Positions 43,367 to 52,427 of a DNA stretch of 64,000 nucleotides are shown here, piece by piece. The translations under genes were made by a program, and so were the position numbers. The stretch's first letter is position 1. Each line of letters begins with the position of its first letter. The notes below the pieces were generated by a model. That model was given only the letters and a program-made list of their open reading frames with translations, searched no databases and had not been told where the DNA came from. Source of the stretch: Terrabacter tumescens (GTDB lineage Bacteria; Actinomycetota; Actinomycetes; Actinomycetales; Dermatophilaceae); the NCBI RefSeq assembly GCF_014646815.1, contig NZ_BMNZ01000006.1, forward strand, positions 62,001 through 126,000, given 5' to 3'.

Positions 43367-44599
43367 TCAGCGGCGGGCGCGGATGAGGGTCGGGACCTCG
43401 AACTCCCCTGGCGCGTCGGCGAGCTCGCGCACCAGCTCGGCGAGCGAGTCGAGCGACTTGCACACGGCGGCATACGACCCGTCGAGACGGATGGGGCGGC
43501 AGAGGATGCGGGTGCCGGCGTTGCGGATGACGATCTCGGTCTCCGGGGCGCGGTCGCTGTTGCAGTGCACGAGCAGGCCCGTCGGCAGGCCCATGGCGCT
43601 CGTGTAGGCCACGAGCTCCAGGTAGTCCCGCGAGGCGACGTAGCCGTCGGCGCCCATGGAGTACTTCGCGTCCCCGACGAGGACCACCTCGCTGCCGCGG
43701 CGCACGACGAGGTCCGGGGCCATGGTGAGCGCGCGCCCCTCGTCGAGCCAGACGTCCTCGTCGCGCTCGATGCGCATCTCGGGCGCGAGGCGCAGGTCGA
43801 GCTCCTGGGCGATCCAGCGCTGGAAGAGGTCGTCCATGTCGACCATGAGGCTGTTGGCCTGCTGGTCGCCCGCCTCGTGGCTCAGCGACATGGCCTGCAG
43901 CACGAGGCGACCGAGACGCATCGCGTCCTCGTAGTGCTCGTTGAGGCGCGTGATCGGAAGTGGCGCAGCGTGTTTCGTCGCCGGAGTGTCGGAGACGCCG
44001 TCGAAGCGCCCGAGGACCCGGAGCGCCTCGCGGCGCACGTGCGGGGCGAGCTGGGGCCAGCTGAGCATGGCCTGCAGGGTGCAGCGGAAGAGCTGGTTCT
44101 CGACGATGTCGGCGGTGAAGTCGTCGAAGCGGCACTGAGGCTCGGCCGCGCTCCAGGGGCGGCGGGCGAACTCCTCGACGAGGAGGCGGCCGCGGATGGT
44201 GCGCATGCGCTCCTCGCGCGGGACGTAGCCGTGCACGAGGCCGCGCATCGTCGCCGAGTCGATGAGCCGGATCGCGAAGTAGGCGACGCCGTCGATGAGC
44301 TCGTCGGTGTCGCTCCACGTGACGTGCTCATGGTCGAAGGCGTCCGGCGAGACGCCCGCGCCGAGCATCGCGAAGAAGTTGGTGACCGAGACCTTCGGCA
44401 TGACGCGCACGACGAGGCCGGGGACGGCGAGCGCGCCGACCCAGCTCGTCGCACCGATGGTGACGACGTCGGGGTCGGCCGTCGCGTGGATGACGAGCCG
44501 CTCCCCCGCAGCCGCGACGAGGGCCGCGCGCGTCTCCCGGGTGAGCCGGACGGGCCCCGAACGTCCGTGCTCGGGGATCGGGGCGAGCTCGATCGTCAT
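43367..44599 (-). CDS. mcrC: McrC-like nuclease subunit of a type IV restriction system
   Basis: 410 residues. The N-terminal domain includes LAVPGLVVRVMPKVSVTNFF and LRRTIRGRLL-like MRTIRGRLLVEEFARRP, typical of McrC. The C-terminal PD-(D/E)xK nuclease shows MAPDLVVRRGSEVVLVGDAKY, where the Asp, Asp310 and Lys312 form the active site. McrC cuts DNA when assembled with the McrB GTPase, encoded 19 bp upstream on the same strand. Modified-cytosine DNA is the known target of E. coli McrBC; the target here depends on the unusual McrB N-terminus. The GC content matches the rest of the window, so there is no sign of recent arrival. Confidence 0.88.
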   Translation of the reverse strand: MTIELAPIPEHGRSGPVRLTRETRAALVAAAGERLVIHATADPDVVTIGATSWVGALAVPGLVVRVMPKVSVTNFFAMLGAGVSPDAFDHEHVTWSDTDELIDGVAYFAIRLIDSATMRGLVHGYVPREERMRTIRGRLLVEEFARRPWSAAEPQCRFDDFTADIVENQLFRCTLQAMLSWPQLAPHVRREALRVLGRFDGVSDTPATKHAAPLPITRLNEHYEDAMRLGRLVLQAMSLSHEAGDQQANSLMVDMDDLFQRWIAQELDLRLAPEMRIERDEDVWLDEGRALTMAPDLVVRRGSEVVLVGDAKYSMGADGYVASRDYLELVAYTSAMGLPTGLLVHCNSDRAPETEIVIRNAGTRILCRPIRLDGSYAAVCKSLDSLAELVRELADAPGEFEVPTLIRARR

Positions 44600-44618
44600 C
44601 GGAGGGTCAGCTCCACGG

Positions 44619-47435
44619 TCACGGCCTCGTGAGGTCGAACTGGCCGTAGCGTGCCCGGACGTTCTCCCAACGGAACTGGGCCAGCTCGTGCTCGCGGCCG
44701 TAGAGCTGGTCCTCGATGAAGGGGTAGACGTTGTAGTCCCAGATGCGGCGCAGGGTCGCCTCGTCGCCGTCGAGACCCGGGCGCATGAAGTAGCTGTGCC
44801 CGATCTGTAGGTGCGGCCCCCGGAGGGCGCGGCGCAGGTCCTCGTTGACGCGGTCGACGAGCTCGGCGACCCAGACCGGGCCGTCGTGCGCCTCGAGCCA
44901 GCGGCGCAGCAGGCCCTCCATGGGGCCGTCGTGCGGCATGAACGGCACGAAGTCGAAGCGTCGGCGCAGGGCGGCGTCGACGAGCGCGATCGAGCGGTCG
45001 GCGGTGTTCATCGTGCCGATGAAGTAGAGGTTCGGCGGCAGCTCGAAGCCCTCGTCGGGCCGGTAGCTCGTCTTGACCGAGTGCGAGCGGTACTCGAGGA
45101 GGAAGAGCAGCTCACCGAAGACGCGCGGGAGGTTCGCGCGGTTGATCTCGTCGATGATCATGATGTGCGGCGTCAGCGGGTCGGCCTCGGCCGCCTCGGC
45201 GAGGAGGGCGAGAGGTCCCTTGCGCAGCTCGTAGACCATCTGGCCCTGGTGGTCGATCTGCGGGCGGAAGCCCTCGAAGAAGTCCTCGTAGCTGCTGCTC
45301 GGGTGGAATTGGACGATGTCGCGCTTGGCCGGGTCGGGCTGCAGGGCGGCCGCGAAGCGCTGCGCGAGGTAGGTCTTGCCGGTGCCGGGAGGGCCGTAGA
45401 AGATGACCTGCTTCTTCTCCTCGAGCAGGCCTTGGATCTCGCGGAGGAAGTCCTCCTCGATGAGCAGCTCCTGGGCGGCCTCGCCGAGCGCGTCGTGGTC
45501 GGGCATGAGCGCCTTGTCGGAGCGGCGCATGAGCCAGTAGGCGAGTTGCGCCTGACCCCACGGGTCGTCCGGGAGCAGCGGGTCGAGGGTCTGCTTGAGC
45601 AGGGCGTTGGTCTCGACGTGCGTGCGGCCACGGGACTTACCGTCGGTCCAGCGCGCCGGGCCGCCGAGGCGGCCGAGCATGGCGATCTTGCCCGAGTCGC
45701 CGCTGAGGGCGAAGAGCGGCAGCCAGTGCTCCGGGTGGGCGATCGCGAAGAGCTTGAGCACGACGCTCTCGCCGAAGCCCTGGACGGGCACGTCGTCGGA
45801 GCCGAGGACGCGGTTGATCCGCTCCTCGTCACGGCCCTCGCCCCACAGGAGGTCGCGGACCATGACGCGCAGCTCGTCGATGCCGCCGGCGTCGAGGGCG
45901 TTGATGCTGCTGATGAGCACGGACTGGGCGCCGATGTCGCCGTAGCCCCGCGTCGACACGATCCGCTTGAAGGTCGGCAGGTCGAAGTCCTCGAGCCCCT
46001 CGCGGGAGAGGCAGGCTGCGAAGACGCGACGCTGCTCCTGGTGCCACGCGTCGCGCTCGCTCGGGTAGGGGCGCTCCGTCTTGAAGATCTCGACCTCGGT
46101 GTCGAGGTCGACCATGGCGGCGAGCTCGAGGCTCGGGTCGTCGAGCGGACCGCGTTGGCTCGAGGTCATGAATCGCAGCAGCGGCGTCAGCGCGCGGGCG
46201 GTCGTGATGATGTCGTCGGCGAAGTCGGCGCGGCCTACGGCCTCCTCGCCCTTCCACCAGCGACCGACGAACGTCTCGCCCCCGGGGTACTCGCGGCCGA
46301 CCGGCTCGAGCCGGTCGGTGCGGCCGTCCTCGTGCACGCGCAGGAAGCTGAGGCCGCGGGGCAGGTGCTCCTGGACGATGGTGCCGACCTCGCGGTGCTG
46401 CTGGTCGGACTCGCCCTCCCAGCCGCCGTGCAGGCCGAACGCGACACCGGCCGCGGTGACCCAGAGGCGGAAGCCCGGGGCGCCGGCGCCGCCGACGAGG
46501 ATCCACGCGGCATACAGGTCGGAGCGGTAGGCGGCGTCCTCGCCCGCGTGCTGCTGCAGCGCGAGCGTGGGCGCCTCGAGGTAGAGGCCGGTCTCGGCGG
46601 AGAGCCGCTCGATGAGGCTGTCGGAGATGTGGTCGGCCTCGCCGCGCAGCTGGCGGGCGAGGTCGGCGGCGCGCTCCTCGCGCCTGGCGTCGCCGTAGCC
46701 CGTCGACGCGCGGAAGTCCGCCGCGATCTCGGCGGCCTCGACGCACACGTCGAGCGCCTTGGGGGCGATACCGACGAACGCCTCGGTCTCCTTGAGGTAC
46801 CAGAGGATGCGCGCGGCGTACTTCGGGTCCTCGGGGCGCAGGGCCGCACAGAGGTCGGCGAAGGCGACGTAGCGCTCCGCATGGCTGAGGCCGCGCTCGA
46901 GCCAGCCGAGGCGCTGGAGCATGTGCGGAGCGTTCTCCCACATGAGCGGCCACTCGCCGCCGTCGTCGGTCGACCAGAAGAGCGAGAGCACGTATGCCGT
47001 GTGGCCCGGTCCCGGGGCGCGCTGGCCACGCGAGCCGCCGCGGGCCAGGAAGGCCTCCATGGCCTGGAGCTTGTCGGCGGCGTCCTGGGGGGACGCAGGG
47101 GTCTGGAGGGCGAGCTTGAGCAGGCCGACGACCTCGGCGTACTCCTCCTCGGCCCGGCGCACGAGCGCCGCGAGCCACGGGCCGCCCACGGGACCGAACC
47201 CGACGTAGGGGCCGTCCTTGCGCGTCCACTGGTTCATCGCCTCCTTGAAGGCGACGAGGTCGCTGGAGGCCACGAGGTCCGCGAGGATCTCGCGCAGCTC
47301 GCCGTTTCGGGCGCTCCGCTCGGAGTCGAGCTCGGCGAAGAGGGCCTGCGCGTCCTTGTCCGCCTCCGCAGCCCGCTCGATGAGGGCGTACTTGGCGCGC
47401 CAACGCTTGACGTCGACGGTGTCAGTGCGAGACAT
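44619..47435 (-). CDS. mcrB: McrB-like AAA+ GTPase with unusual N-terminal region
   Basis: 938 residues, about twice E. coli McrB. The C-terminal AAA+ motor has Walker A YGPPGTGKT (about 680), Walker B MIIDEINRANLPRVFGELL (about 758) and the McrB GTPase signature NTADRS (about 809). The first 660 residues replace the usual small DNA-recognition domain: a helical segment (1-260) and a central beta/alpha part (LYAAWILVGGAGAPGFRLWV, VGRWWKGEEAVG) vaguely like MrcB/DUF3578. A third segment (about 420-650) has FKRIVSTRGYGDIG and AYWLMRR. The target specificity is presumably encoded there. The ATG follows AAGGAG by four bases. mcrC follows it. Confidence 0.87.
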   Translation of the reverse strand: MSRTDTVDVKRWRAKYALIERAAEADKDAQALFAELDSERSARNGELREILADLVASSDLVAFKEAMNQWTRKDGPYVGFGPVGGPWLAALVRRAEEEYAEVVGLLKLALQTPASPQDAADKLQAMEAFLARGGSRGQRAPGPGHTAYVLSLFWSTDDGGEWPLMWENAPHMLQRLGWLERGLSHAERYVAFADLCAALRPEDPKYAARILWYLKETEAFVGIAPKALDVCVEAAEIAADFRASTGYGDARREERAADLARQLRGEADHISDSLIERLSAETGLYLEAPTLALQQHAGEDAAYRSDLYAAWILVGGAGAPGFRLWVTAAGVAFGLHGGWEGESDQQHREVGTIVQEHLPRGLSFLRVHEDGRTDRLEPVGREYPGGETFVGRWWKGEEAVGRADFADDIITTARALTPLLRFMTSSQRGPLDDPSLELAAMVDLDTEVEIFKTERPYPSERDAWHQEQRRVFAACLSREGLEDFDLPTFKRIVSTRGYGDIGAQSVLISSINALDAGGIDELRVMVRDLLWGEGRDEERINRVLGSDDVPVQGFGESVVLKLFAIAHPEHWLPLFALSGDSGKIAMLGRLGGPARWTDGKSRGRTHVETNALLKQTLDPLLPDDPWGQAQLAYWLMRRSDKALMPDHDALGEAAQELLIEEDFLREIQGLLEEKKQVIFYGPPGTGKTYLAQRFAAALQPDPAKRDIVQFHPSSSYEDFFEGFRPQIDHQGQMVYELRKGPLALLAEAAEADPLTPHIMIIDEINRANLPRVFGELLFLLEYRSHSVKTSYRPDEGFELPPNLYFIGTMNTADRSIALVDAALRRRFDFVPFMPHDGPMEGLLRRWLEAHDGPVWVAELVDRVNEDLRRALRGPHLQIGHSYFMRPGLDGDEATLRRIWDYNVYPFIEDQLYGREHELAQFRWENVRARYGQFDLTRP

Positions 47436-47784
47436 GAGGCTCCTTGCACGCCCACTTCTAGGGCGCATAGCTACTGCGCGCGTGGAGGTGCGAGCAGGAC
47501 CGCGAGAAGGTTACCTGCCAGTCGCCCATGCTTCGAAACTCATGGAGGTGGCGCCATCGACCCCCAGGAATCGCAGCGTCGAACGGCCCCTGACGGCAGC
47601 GAATCGCCACCATTGTCACCCACGATCCTCAACGTTCGGTGCCCGGGGTGCCTGTGGATGACCGGCCACGCTCGGGATGCGGGTGCTGGAGGATGCCCGT
47701 AGGTTTCCAACGGGGAACGAAGGGCACGAAACGCTCTTGAGACCATGCAACCGCACGATGATCGACGATCGACAGGGGACGCCG
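47436..47784. other. Divergent intergenic region between mcrB and the lipoprotein gene
   Basis: 349 bp without a convincing gene. It should contain both promoters, but no good -35/-10 pair was found. An AGGGGA ribosome site belongs to the lipoprotein gene. Confidence 0.5.
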
Positions 47785-48408
47785 ATGACCGCCGCCGCAC
47801 GCCCACACCGACCACTTCTTGCGTATGCCGCTGCCTCCGTCGCGCTCGCGACGCTCGGCGCGTGCTCGGGCGGGGACCCCGGCCCCGCGGACACGACCGC
47901 TCCCCCGGCGAGCTCCTCGGCCAGCAGCTCATCGATCCCACCCACGACGACCACCTCGGCCGCCCCAAGCCCCACGCCGTCCGTCGATCCCATGATCGCC
48001 AAGATCCCGGCCGCAGCCCGCCCCCAGACACAAGCAGGAGCTGAAGCGTTCTCGCGCTTCTACATGGAGCAGGTCAACCGTTCATTCGTTCAGGGGGACC
48101 CAGCGCCGCTGAACGGACTTGCGTCCGGTTCGTGCTCAGTCTGCGGAGAACTGAGCAGTTCCGCCAAGGAGTTGCGAGATAAGGGCCGTCACCACCAAGG
48201 ACTCTCGATCGAAGTGACGTCTGCGTCGGCGAACAGGTATGACAAAGAGGTTCGGTCTGTTCTGGTTTCGATCGAGCAACACCGAGTCCCCATAGTTGAC
48301 ATGGATGGTGTGACCGTTGATCACACCAGCGCAGACAAGGGAGCCTTTTTGGCTACCTTAAAATTCGATGGTCGTTGGCAGATCGCTCGCTTGCAGGTCG
48401 CCAAATGA
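47785..48408 (+). CDS. DUF6318-like lipoprotein
   Basis: 207-residue secreted lipoprotein of unknown function. A signal peptide ends in lipobox LGAC with Cys27, followed by a Ser/Thr/Pro-rich linker (about 33-75). The globular domain RPQTQAGAEAFSRFYMEQVN ... SCSVCGELSSSAKELRDKG with a CxxC motif looks like the actinobacterial DUF6318 family. Base composition changes inside the gene: the signal and linker are high-GC, while the domain is about 52% GC with codons rare elsewhere here. The stop overlaps the next start (ATGA), so the pair is one unit. Family call is moderately sure. Confidence 0.78.
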   Translation: MTAAARPHRPLLAYAAASVALATLGACSGGDPGPADTTAPPASSSASSSSIPPTTTTSAAPSPTPSVDPMIAKIPAAARPQTQAGAEAFSRFYMEQVNRSFVQGDPAPLNGLASGSCSVCGELSSSAKELRDKGRHHQGLSIEVTSASANRYDKEVRSVLVSIEQHRVPIVDMDGVTVDHTSADKGAFLATLKFDGRWQIARLQVAK

Positions 48409-49310
48409 AGGTGATCGCCCGGGCTGTCGTGGCCATTCTGGGCTGCGCCACGATAGGAATTTTGACGCCCCTTGCAGCCCAGGCTGGATGTGACAAATCA
48501 GTACTTAAGACCTGCGCGACCAATGAGCAGGCGGCGACGCTCCTGACGCGAGAACAAGTCCTCGCGCTAGAGAAGTTTCCGGGCGACACCGGCGGACAGA
48601 TAGTTGAGGTTCGACCAAAGGAAGCCCCTGTATACCAATACATGTCTTTGAACGATTGCCTGCCCGCCCGGCCAGGCACTGCGTCGGAGCAAGTCACTTG
48701 CACGCATGCCCTCAGGGATTGTCCGCCTGAGGAACTCGGACCACTTCTCCGGATCTGGCGGCGGACGATGGAGGCTGGCGTTGAGATCGAACCCTGGAGC
48801 CCCCGGGGCTTAACTTGCGCATCCGATGTCGCGCCTGGAGCGAGACCGACACTCACCATGGCCGACCTCAAAGGTCAGTTCATGCGCACACCGTGGTCAA
48901 AGCCGCAGATCTCGAGCCAGCCGGCCGGGAACACCACCCTCGTGAACCTGCGCACCTTCTACAAGGTCAACTGGTCGGGCGCGGGTTTCCAGCCGGGCGA
49001 GGTCGACAGGTCCGTGCTTCGGGGAATCCCGGTGCAGATCCGTCCCAAGCTGATCGGGTTCACCTATCTGTTCGGGGACGGATCGACCGTTGGGCCGACG
49101 ACCTCCACCGGCGGCGTCTACCCCGACGGCGACATCACGCACGTCTACCGGTCCAAGGGAGAGTTCCCCGTGCGGGTCGACACGACGTTCGGAGCCGACT
49201 ACAGCCTCGACGGCTCGACCTGGGACGAGATTCCCTCCACCGTCACCGTGCCGGGCCCGTCGACGACGGTGACGGTGCGTGAGGCGAAGGGCGTGCTCGT
49301 CAACCACTGA
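48405..49310 (+). CDS. Secreted protein with PKD-like C-terminal domain
   Basis: 301 residues with a cleavable signal peptide (MKVIARAVVAILGCATIGIL ... AAQAG). A Cys-rich first half (CDKSVLKTCATNEQ, NDCLPARPGTASEQVTC, LRDCPPEEL) leads to a C-terminal beta domain. There LIGFTYLFGDGST and GGVYPDGDITHVYRSKGEFP form a PKD-like fold (FGDG, HVYRSKGEFPVRV). The first 150 or so codons are low-GC like the preceding lipoprotein domain; from about 48890 the sequence is again high-GC. It could act at the cell surface with the lipoprotein. ATG chosen because it overlaps the upstream stop. Function unknown. Confidence 0.75.
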   Translation: MKVIARAVVAILGCATIGILTPLAAQAGCDKSVLKTCATNEQAATLLTREQVLALEKFPGDTGGQIVEVRPKEAPVYQYMSLNDCLPARPGTASEQVTCTHALRDCPPEELGPLLRIWRRTMEAGVEIEPWSPRGLTCASDVAPGARPTLTMADLKGQFMRTPWSKPQISSQPAGNTTLVNLRTFYKVNWSGAGFQPGEVDRSVLRGIPVQIRPKLIGFTYLFGDGSTVGPTTSTGGVYPDGDITHVYRSKGEFPVRVDTTFGADYSLDGSTWDEIPSTVTVPGPSTTVTVREAKGVLVNH

Positions 49311-49347
49311 CGCCGACGCCCACGAGGCGGCAGGTAGGCGACGCCGC

Positions 49348-50076
49348 TCAGACGGCGGTGCCGCCCCGCTCCTTCTTCGGCTTCTTGGGCGGCTCGGGTT
49401 CGTCGTCGAAGGTCAGCTCGCCCTGCTCGTGTCGTGCCGCTGACTGACTGACGCCCGCGACGTCTCCCGTAGAGGACGAGTCGCTGGCTTGGCCCGCAGC
49501 CGCGGACTGCTGCGCCTCGACGTGCCCGTCGACCTCGGCGACCTCGGCGGGGTTGCCGACTCCGGCCAGGTCACCGTTCGGAGTGGCATCGACGACCGGC
49601 GGGACGTCCTCCTCGGACTCGGCACCAGGATCCGACGCCTCCACCGCAGATGCTGGCATGAGGGCGTCCTCGTCCTGCGCGTCCCGGTCCCACTCCTCCG
49701 CAGCGCCCGGCGCCTCCGAGGGCTCGGTGTGCGACCCGCCGAAGCGGCTCGCGTTGTCCGCGTCGTCCTCGCCTTCCTCGCCGTCCTCGTCGTCCACGGC
49801 CGAGTCGGCAGCCTCGGAGGTCTGCGAGATCTCGGGAGCCTCGGCCGCCAGGACACCAGCCCCAGCCGCGGCGGCCAGGTCCGCGCCACCGGCGACGCCG
49901 ACCGCTCCCGCGACGGGCTCCCCCGGTGAGACCACCGGGGTGAGGTCGGGCTCGGCCGCTTCCACATCGGCCGCGCCGTCGTCCACGGACACGGTCCGGG
50001 TGACGCGCTTGACGGTGAGGAACCACGTGATCGCGGCGCCGAGGACGAACGCGAGGAGCATCAGCAGCCACTTCAT
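49348..50076 (-). CDS. Single-span membrane protein with long acidic tail
   Basis: 242 residues. An N-terminal span (MKWLLMLLAFVLGAAITWFL) is followed by TVKRVTRTV and about 200 acidic, Ala/Ser/Glu/Asp-rich low-complexity residues (DEDGEEGEDDADNASRFGGS). The C-terminus is basic (PEPPKKPKKERGG). The start, a short span followed by an xKRxTR motif, recalls mycobacterial ArfB/ArfC accessory proteins, though without a firm domain match. The ATG overlaps the stop of the upstream small membrane gene, so they form a pair. The frame stays open upstream, but that part is a shadow. Confidence 0.7.
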   Translation of the reverse strand: MKWLLMLLAFVLGAAITWFLTVKRVTRTVSVDDGAADVEAAEPDLTPVVSPGEPVAGAVGVAGGADLAAAAGAGVLAAEAPEISQTSEAADSAVDDEDGEEGEDDADNASRFGGSHTEPSEAPGAAEEWDRDAQDEDALMPASAVEASDPGAESEEDVPPVVDATPNGDLAGVGNPAEVAEVDGHVEAQQSAAAGQASDSSSTGDVAGVSQSAARHEQGELTFDDEPEPPKKPKKERGGTAV

Positions 50077-50354
50077 CGCGCGCCCCCTGCACCGTCGACA
50101 CGCACGAGACCGGCGAAGGCCTCGTCCTCGGACCTCGCCGGCACGAGACGACCAGCCAGCGCGATCGCCACGAGCGAGCCCACGACGAAACCGACGATGC
50201 TCCACAGGAAGACGCTCCAGAAGCCGCTGTCGCTGCGCCCGACGAAACCGAGCAGAACGGTCACGACGAGGAGGGCCGTCCACCAGGCACCGCCGATGCC
50301 CTGCCGGTACGAGCGCGTCACGGGCTGCCCACTGCTGGGGGCGTGCTGGGCCAT
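50073..50354 (-). CDS. Small two-span membrane protein
   Basis: 93 residues. Two hydrophobic segments, WWTALLVVTVLLGFVGRS and FWSVFLWSIVGFVVGSLVAI, are joined by a short loop; the C-terminus is soluble and acidic then basic. Its stop overlaps the start of the acidic-tail membrane protein, suggesting joint translation and perhaps one complex. It resembles no named family with certainty. Confidence 0.7.
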   Translation of the reverse strand: MAQHAPSSGQPVTRSYRQGIGGAWWTALLVVTVLLGFVGRSDSGFWSVFLWSIVGFVVGSLVAIALAGRLVPARSEDEAFAGLVRVDGAGGAR

Positions 50355-50442
50355 CGGTCCTCCGAGGGGTCAGGACGACGTCGCCGCGGTCGCGACCACG
50401 GCTTGGACGCTACCCCGACCACCCCTGCGGAGCGAGGGAACG

Positions 50443-50467
50443 CCACGGCATCTTCCCCACGCCGTGG
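50443..50467. terminator. Weak hairpin between the two minus-strand genes
   Basis: CCACGGC (50443-50449) and GCCGTGG (50461-50467) with an 11-base loop, 19 bp past the stop of the upstream 144-residue gene. Possible terminator. Confidence 0.4.
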
Positions 50468-50485
50468 CCTTCTCCTCGCCCCACC

Positions 50486-50920
50486 TCAGGCCGCCGCGCA
50501 GTCCCCCTCTGCCGGCAGCACGGCCACGTCGTCCAGTGCCGCGATCGCCACGGCGTGCAGCGTGAATCCAGCACCGCGACAGGCTCCTTCGAACGCCGCT
50601 CGCAGATCGCGGTCACGCGGCGTGGGGGTCACCCGTCCGGGCCGCGCGATGACCATGACGACGTCGCGCACGTCGTGGCGCGAGACCTCCGTCAGCAGCA
50701 GGCGGACACCGTCGAGCACCTCGCCGACATCCATGCGGCGCGGCTCGTCGGGCAGGCAGATCGGCTGGAGCAGGTGCCGGTTGGGGTGACACAGCAGCAG
50801 GTAGATGGCCCCGTCTGATCGCGACTGCTCCGTCACGATGAGGTCGACCACCCCCTCGAAGACGTCGGGGTCGGTGATCGGTCGTTGGGCCCAGTCCCGG
50901 GGCAGCTCGTCGAAGCGCAT
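50486..50920 (-). CDS. Conserved hypothetical protein
   Basis: 144 residues, soluble, unknown function. It starts MRFDELPRDWAQRPITDPDV, then VVDLIVTEQSRSDGAIYLLL, followed by CHPNRHLLQPICLPDEPRR and VVMVIARPGRVTPTPRDRDL. This layout is like small actinobacterial proteins that lack an assigned activity. The frame is open about 100 codons upstream, but without homology-like sequence and over the amidase leader. Divergent from the amidase gene across 112 bp. Confidence 0.7.
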   Translation of the reverse strand: MRFDELPRDWAQRPITDPDVFEGVVDLIVTEQSRSDGAIYLLLCHPNRHLLQPICLPDEPRRMDVGEVLDGVRLLLTEVSRHDVRDVVMVIARPGRVTPTPRDRDLRAAFEGACRGAGFTLHAVAIAALDDVAVLPAEGDCAAA

Positions 50921-51032
50921 GCCACGAGGATGGCTGCGACCGGTGACAGTGGGTGCGCGTTGTCCACACGCGTTAGCGTGGACGCCTGCCCGGGTCGTGG
51001 AGGCCGCGGGCACGCGAGAGGAGGCCGTCGTC

Positions 51033-52427
51033 ATGGAGCGTCCTGCCGCCCGGACCGCCACCGACCTCCTCCTCGCGTATGCCGCGGGCTCCCTCTCGCC
51101 CGTCGACGTCGTCCGCGACGTGGCCGAGGTCGTCGCTTCGCGCGAGCCGACCCTCAACGCCTTCCACGTCCACGACCTCGACGCCGCCCACGAAGAGGCC
51201 GAGGCCAGTGAGCGCCGCTGGCGGGACGGCATACCTCAGGGTCCCCTCGACGGCATCCCGGCCACTGTCAAGGAGAACCTCGGCCGCGCGGGCGTCCCGA
51301 TGCCCCTCGGCAATGCCGGGGTGACCCCGGTGGTGCCGGTGCGCAGCTGTCCCGTCGTCGAGCGCCTCGAGGAAGCGGGGGCGATCCTGCTCGGCTCGAC
51401 GGTGATGCCGGACTGGGGCATGCTCAGCTCCGGCGTCTCCAGCCTGCACGGGATCACGCGCTCCCCGTGGGACGAGTCCCTGACGACCGGCGGCTCCAGC
51501 TCCGGCGCCGGCGCTGCTGCCGCGGCCGGCTACGGACCGCTCCACGTCGGCACCGACATCGGCGGCTCGATCCGCCTCCCGGGCACGTGGCTCGGCCTCA
51601 CCACGCTCAAGCCCAGCGCCGGACGGGTCCCGCTCGACGTGCCCTACCTAGGTCGCGTGGCCGGGCCGATCACGCGCAGCGCCGACGACGCAGCACTGCT
51701 CCTCTCGGTCATCAGCCGCCCCGACGCCCGGGACTGGACGAGCCTGCCGCCCGAGGTCCTGCCCTCCACCCCAGACGTACTCGACCCAGTAGGCCTGCGC
51801 GTCGGACTCCACCTGGACGCGGGCTGCGGCCTCCCCGTCGATCCGGACGTCCGGACGGCCGTGGAGGAGGCTGCCGCCGTCTTCGCGGACGCCGGCGCCG
51901 TGGTGACGCCGCTCGAGCCCTTCCTGCGCCAGTCCTGGCTCGAGGACCTCGACCAGTTCTGGCGGGTCCGCTCCCTCGTGGACCTCGACGCACTGCCCGC
52001 CGCGGCTCAGGAGCGCGTGCTGCCCTTCATCCGCCGCTGGGCCGAGGGCGCTCGCAAGGTCGACGGCGTCGACGTGCTGCGCGACTACACGAGCATCATG
52101 GCGATCCAGCAGGCCACGGTCGCGGCGACCGAGCGCTACGACCTCGTGCTCTCACCCGTCGCCCCGATGCCGGCCTTCCCGGCCGAGTGGCCGATGCCGT
52201 GGGGTGACGGCGATGCGGCCATGCCCCACATCGGCTTCACCGCCCCCTACAACCTGTCGGGGCAGCCGGCGGGCACGACGAACTGCGGCTTCACCGCCGA
52301 CGGCCGCACGATCGGCGTCCAGGTGTCGGGTCGCCGCTTCGACGACGTCGGCGTGCTCGCCGCCCTCGCCTGGTTCGAGGCGCACCGGTCCGAGGCCATG
52401 CTCCCCAGGTGGCCGATCCGATCCTGA
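51033..52427 (+). CDS. Amidase signature family hydrolase
   Basis: 464-residue amidase of the Ser-cisSer-Lys class. The catalytic Lys80 is in ATVKENL, the Gly/Ser loop TTGGSSSGAGAA (151-162) supplies the cis-Ser and the nucleophile is Ser179 in VGTDIGGSIRLP. The rest follows the family (PITRSADDAALLLSVI, PYNLSGQPAGTTNCG). It looks like a stand-alone amidase rather than GatA because no gatB/gatC genes lie nearby and its length and C-terminal PYNLSGQPA region fit general amidases. Substrate unknown. The ATG has AGGAGG upstream. Confidence 0.9.
   Translation: MERPAARTATDLLLAYAAGSLSPVDVVRDVAEVVASREPTLNAFHVHDLDAAHEEAEASERRWRDGIPQGPLDGIPATVKENLGRAGVPMPLGNAGVTPVVPVRSCPVVERLEEAGAILLGSTVMPDWGMLSSGVSSLHGITRSPWDESLTTGGSSSGAGAAAAAGYGPLHVGTDIGGSIRLPGTWLGLTTLKPSAGRVPLDVPYLGRVAGPITRSADDAALLLSVISRPDARDWTSLPPEVLPSTPDVLDPVGLRVGLHLDAGCGLPVDPDVRTAVEEAAAVFADAGAVVTPLEPFLRQSWLEDLDQFWRVRSLVDLDALPAAAQERVLPFIRRWAEGARKVDGVDVLRDYTSIMAIQQATVAATERYDLVLSPVAPMPAFPAEWPMPWGDGDAAMPHIGFTAPYNLSGQPAGTTNCGFTADGRTIGVQVSGRRFDDVGVLAALAWFEAHRSEAMLPRWPIRS

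Noticed and set aside
43367-47435. McrBC considered as a recently acquired island
   Set aside because: GC content and codon use match the neighbours; no integrase, tRNA or flanking repeats were seen.
44811-47702. 963-codon plus-strand frame over mcrB
   Set aside because: Shadow of mcrB; no domain-like sequence, whereas the minus strand has Walker A/B and NTADRS motifs.
51033-52427. Amidase considered as GatA
   Set aside because: No gatB or gatC nearby and the general-amidase C-terminal motif PYNLSGQPAGTTNCG fits better.
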